Assembly: GCA_013329055.1 (NCBI GenBank)
Contig: DUKY01000009.1
Span: 1-58,813 of the forward strand
From: Nanobdellota archaeon
GTDB taxonomy: Archaea > Nanobdellota > Nanobdellia > Pacearchaeales > GW2011-AR1
Length of the DNA: 58,813 bases
Direction of reading: 5' to 3'
Both the position numbers and the translations under genes were made by a program. Positions within the stretch are counted from its first letter, which is position 1, and the number at the start of each line of letters is the position of its first letter. The notes beneath the pieces were generated by a model. That model searched no databases, was not told the origin of the DNA, and was given only the letters and a program-made list of their open reading frames with translations. Below are positions 56,262-58,813 of the stretch, one piece after another.

Positions 56262-56415
56262 TTTAAAATCAAAAGAATTAATACTTTAAAAATTTAAGTA
56301 ATGAAGAATTTACTATTTTAAAAAATTATTAATTTTTTTGTTAAAGAATTTTTAAACATTTAATTATATACTTTTTTTAAGTAAAGATTATAAATCATTT
56401 ATTCTTTGATTATTC

Positions 56416-56784
56416 ATGGGATTATTTGGATCAAAAAAAAATGATAAGGTTGTTGATTTATCTAATTATTATCGTAAACAACAAGAAAGAAAAAATAGTC
56501 TTAAGGAAAATCAACAAATGAATGAAAGTTCCTCTTCTGTTCCTGTTGCATCTGAAAATTCAAGTTCCGGAATGTTTGGTATTTTTGGTGGTTCTACTCC
56601 TTCAGCTATACCTGTAGAAAATTCTTCTCAAGATTCACTTTCTGATTCTGAAGATAAAAGAAAAAAACTTACAAAGAGAATTTTGGATATGACTAATAAA
56701 CTTGAAGAAGTCTCAAATCAAATTTATCATATGCAACAAAGAATTGAAGTTCTTGAAAGAAAATTAGATGTTAGCAGGTTCTAA
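56416..56784 (+). CDS. Small protein with coiled-coil C-terminus
   Basis: Unrecognised 122-aa protein. The N-terminus GLFGSKKNDKVVDLSNYYRKQQERK is basic, the middle (about 40-80) is a low-complexity Ser/Asn/Gly linker with MFGIFGG, and residues 85-120 form a coiled coil (KRILDMTNKLEEVSNQIY, MQQRIEVLERKL). It may be an adaptor. It is transcribed away from the 450-aa gene across a 154-base shared promoter region. Confidence 0.6.
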   Translation: MGLFGSKKNDKVVDLSNYYRKQQERKNSLKENQQMNESSSSVPVASENSSSGMFGIFGGSTPSAIPVENSSQDSLSDSEDKRKKLTKRILDMTNKLEEVSNQIYHMQQRIEVLERKLDVSRF

Positions 56785-56927
56785 TTTATTTAATTTTTCA
56801 AATTTTTTAATTTATATAAATAGTGTAATTACTTTAAAAATTCTTTTTACTCCTCGTGAATTATCCCAAAATGACCGTAACGTTTAAATATGCTTAGTAT
56901 TTTTTAAGGGCATAAAACGAGGTAAAA

Positions 56928-57008
56928 ATGGACGAAGAATTTGAAGATGATTATGATGGCGGGGAAGAAGATGAGTTTGATATTGATTCGTTAGATTTAG
57001 ACGAATAA
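56928..57008 (+). CDS. 26-residue highly acidic peptide
   Basis: Short frame with ATG at 56928 and TAA at 57006-57008. 16 of its 26 residues are Asp or Glu (for example DEEFEDDYDGG and DSLDLDE), and it has no Lys, Arg or Cys. GAGGT lies six bases before the ATG and CGTTTAAATATG, a good TATA box, about 40 bases before it, so a leadered transcript is likely. The low chance of an open, acidic frame with both signals in this AT-rich gap supports a real gene. Function unknown. Confidence 0.5.
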   Translation: MDEEFEDDYDGGEEDEFDIDSLDLDE

Positions 57009-57017
57009 TAAAATTCA

Positions 57018-57935
57018 TTAATTTATTTCATCAATTTCCAATCTTATTCTATTATTGTTTTTTTGCAGTTCCTCAGAGTTTGAATTTATTAAAAAATCCA
57101 GTGTTTTGACATTTATTACTGAAATCCAAGTATTATTCATTGAAATACTTAGACCGTATCCAATATCCAATGTTCCGATTGGAATTTCGTTTACTATTTT
57201 GTTATTTGCATAAATTAGGATTGTTGTATTCTCTGATTCTTTTAAGCCATTATTTCTGACGTTTATTGTTGTATCAAGATATCTTCCGTGCATATATGCT
57301 GAAACATTTTCTATTGCTAAATCTGTATATTGCGGGTAAGAATAAAGTTCGTTAATTAGTGTTATTATATCTTCTCCGATTGTTTGGTCGCAATTTGTAA
57401 TATTGTACATGATATTATTTTGATTTTGTGAATGGTCAAATCCTAATGCGTGCAATAATTCATGAAGTGCTATATTTGGATAATGGCATGTTGATTCTCT
57501 TATTAATAATATTTGTCCGTTTAATATGACGTTAAAATTTTCTGTTTGTGTTATATTTGTTGGTCCGCCTTCTCCTGCAATAAATAATCCTTCTGATAAT
57601 CTATTTTTTTCTTCACAGGTTATACTTAATTCTTCATTGCTTTTTACAGGATAAAATTCAAGGATTGTTTGATTTTGGATTATTTCAAATGCGTCTTCCA
57701 TGTTATTTTTTTTGTTTAATGGACATCCATTTATTCTATATGAAATTTTATTACTTGGGAATCTCATATTTTCGTAAAATTGCATTGGGACTAATATTGA
57801 ACTATTTAAACTAAAATTATTGTGGTTTACTTTTTGTCTGAATTGAATCTCCTGAAATGGGGAGAAATATGAAATGATTAATATTGTTGCTGTAAATATA
57901 ATGAATAAAAATCCTAATATTTTTGAGAGTGTCAT
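57018..57935 (-). CDS. Secreted or anchored metzincin protease with CARDB-like domain
   Basis: Membrane-anchored or exported zinc protease of 305 aa. The signal/anchor is at residues 5-25. The metzincin zinc site ALHELLHALGFDHS (HExxHxxGxxH, near 158-168) is followed by the Met-turn NNIMY. Two or more cysteines (CPLN, TCEE, TCHY, NCDQ) may form disulfides, and many Asn-Xaa-Ser/Thr sites fit an outside location. The last 95 residues (DLAIENVSAYMHGRYLDTTINVRNNGLKESENTTILIY) look like a CARDB beta domain. The target is unknown. Confidence 0.78.
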   Translation of the reverse strand: MTLSKILGFLFIIFTATILIISYFSPFQEIQFRQKVNHNNFSLNSSILVPMQFYENMRFPSNKISYRINGCPLNKKNNMEDAFEIIQNQTILEFYPVKSNEELSITCEEKNRLSEGLFIAGEGGPTNITQTENFNVILNGQILLIRESTCHYPNIALHELLHALGFDHSQNQNNIMYNITNCDQTIGEDIITLINELYSYPQYTDLAIENVSAYMHGRYLDTTINVRNNGLKESENTTILIYANNKIVNEIPIGTLDIGYGLSISMNNTWISVINVKTLDFLINSNSEELQKNNNRIRLEIDEIN

Positions 57936-58016
57936 ATATTATTTAAGAAAAATTGTTATATAAATTTGTTGATGAGTTTGACATAAATTTAAAAATTCTA
58001 TATCCTTTTTTATTGA

Positions 58017-58808
58017 ATGGTGATAAAGGAAAAAAAGGGTATTGCTATTGCATTATCTGGTGGAAGTGTTAGGGGGTTGGCTCATATTGGTTTTTTGGAA
58101 GTCATGGAAAAATATCATATTCCTATTGATCATATTGTTGGTACCAGCATGGGTGCACTTATTGGTGGAATTTATGCTTCCGGAAAATTAAATGAATTTA
58201 AGGAGGAGATTTTAAAACTTTCTGATAATAAGGCTTTGATTTTTCTTTTGACTCATAAGATTCGAAATGGTAAAGGAGATACTGAGGATTTGACTAAGAT
58301 TTTGAAAAAGTTTGTTGATAAGAAAAAAATTGAGAACTTGAATATTGGGTTTACTGCAGTTGCAACTGATTTGAATACTGGTAAGGAGGTATTTTTAGAA
58401 GAAGGTAATTTGATAAAAAGTATTAATGCCAGTATTTGCATTCCCGGGATTTTTTCTCCTGTTAAAAGGGGCAAAATGTTGCTTGTTGACGGTGGTGTGA
58501 CTGACCCTTTGCCTCAGGATTATGCTTTTAAAATTGCAAAAAAAGTTATTACTGTAAATGCTATGCCTACTAAGTTTAGTTATAAGAAAGATGGAGAGAC
58601 ATTTGATATAATCTCTGAGTCTGTTAGTATTTTAATTGGTCAACTTATTGGAAGGAGAATTAAACGGAAAAAGAATCTTTTGTTTATTCAACTTAAAACT
58701 CATGGTATTGATTCGTTTGATTTTAAAAATGCGGCAAAGGTAATTGATGTTGGCAGGCGTGCTGCAGAAGATCATATTAATCAAATAATAGCATTTACTT
58801 CTGAATAA
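58017..58808 (+). CDS. Patatin-like phospholipase
   Basis: Serine lipid hydrolase of the patatin family. The oxyanion loop LSGGSVRGLAHIGFLEVM (residues 13-30) precedes the nucleophile elbow IVGTSMGALIGG (Ser near 45), and the dyad Asp lies in LLVDGGVTDPLP (near 162). 263 aa, no signal peptide, so it acts in the cytoplasm or on the inner membrane face, in lipid turnover. The start is the ATG at 58017; the stop is five bases before the window edge. Confidence 0.9.
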   Translation: MVIKEKKGIAIALSGGSVRGLAHIGFLEVMEKYHIPIDHIVGTSMGALIGGIYASGKLNEFKEEILKLSDNKALIFLLTHKIRNGKGDTEDLTKILKKFVDKKKIENLNIGFTAVATDLNTGKEVFLEEGNLIKSINASICIPGIFSPVKRGKMLLVDGGVTDPLPQDYAFKIAKKVITVNAMPTKFSYKKDGETFDIISESVSILIGQLIGRRIKRKKNLLFIQLKTHGIDSFDFKNAAKVIDVGRRAAEDHINQIIAFTSE

Positions 58809-58813
58809 TTTTT

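Overview
The window looks like a chromosome segment of an AT-rich DPANN archaeon, most likely of the Pacearchaeota/Woesearchaeota type. Archaeal markers are uL16 in its L10e form, eL33 (L35Ae), uS12, uS7, a stand-alone NusA-like KH protein, EF-1 alpha, an archaeal-type initiator tRNA, archaeal-type PGK, TPI and class I aldolase, and many TATA-box promoters about 25 bases before the start codon (leaderless transcripts). No rRNA and no CRISPR array was seen. The lineage call rests on gene content only.

Layout. 1-7 kb: MgtC-like protein, a tryptophanase-type lyase, tRNA-Ser and initiator tRNA-Met, a DNA alkyl-transferase, and a small island behind tRNA-iMet (integrase remnant, Mrr-like nuclease, unknown gene, tRNA 3'-end-like repeat). 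7-8.3 kb: eL33, a small Cys protein and uL16. 8.5-24.7 kb: a carbohydrate island with ROK kinase, SIS protein, glycogen synthase-like GT, GH57, two GH15 enzymes, a MinD-like ATPase between two DUF5752-like proteins, GAPDH, PGK, PfkB kinase, aldolase and TPI. Together these could make and break an alpha-glucan and run the middle of glycolysis. 26.5-35.3 kb: hydrogenase maturation genes (hypA, hypC, an unknown gene, a protease) and a hydBGDA-type group 3b NiFe hydrogenase, which could reoxidise NAD(P)H; an HEPN/MNT toxin-antitoxin pair lies among them. 35.9-39.7 kb: a TRM11-like methyltransferase and three tandem paralogues of an unrecognised family. 39.7-47.5 kb: nucleotide supply (pyrophosphatase, PRTase, PRPP synthase, NrdR, B12-dependent ribonucleotide reductase, kinase-like/dCMP deaminase fusion, thioredoxin). 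47.5-58.8 kb: tRNA-Lys, EF-1 alpha, uS7/uS12/NusA-like genes, membrane proteins, a secreted metzincin and a patatin-like lipase.

The most unusual feature is non-coding. At least nine intergenic regions hold a mosaic of nested hairpin modules. Their stems change on both sides between copies while pairing is kept, their loops and linkers are conserved, and every long hairpin copy points the same way whatever the flanking genes do. Two mosaics are bracketed by 20-base and about 41-base direct repeats, and one copy appears nested in another, so the family looks mobile. All three tRNA genes in the window are followed by extra copies of their own 3' ends; in at least two of them the copy is interrupted in the T-loop, twice by related inserts.

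Other leads are a conserved 55-base leader shared by three sugar genes, the MinD/DUF5752 set in a glycogen operon, the tRNA-iMet island, and a toxin-antitoxin cassette between 28-base direct repeats. All function calls come from reading motifs by eye; no database search was run.
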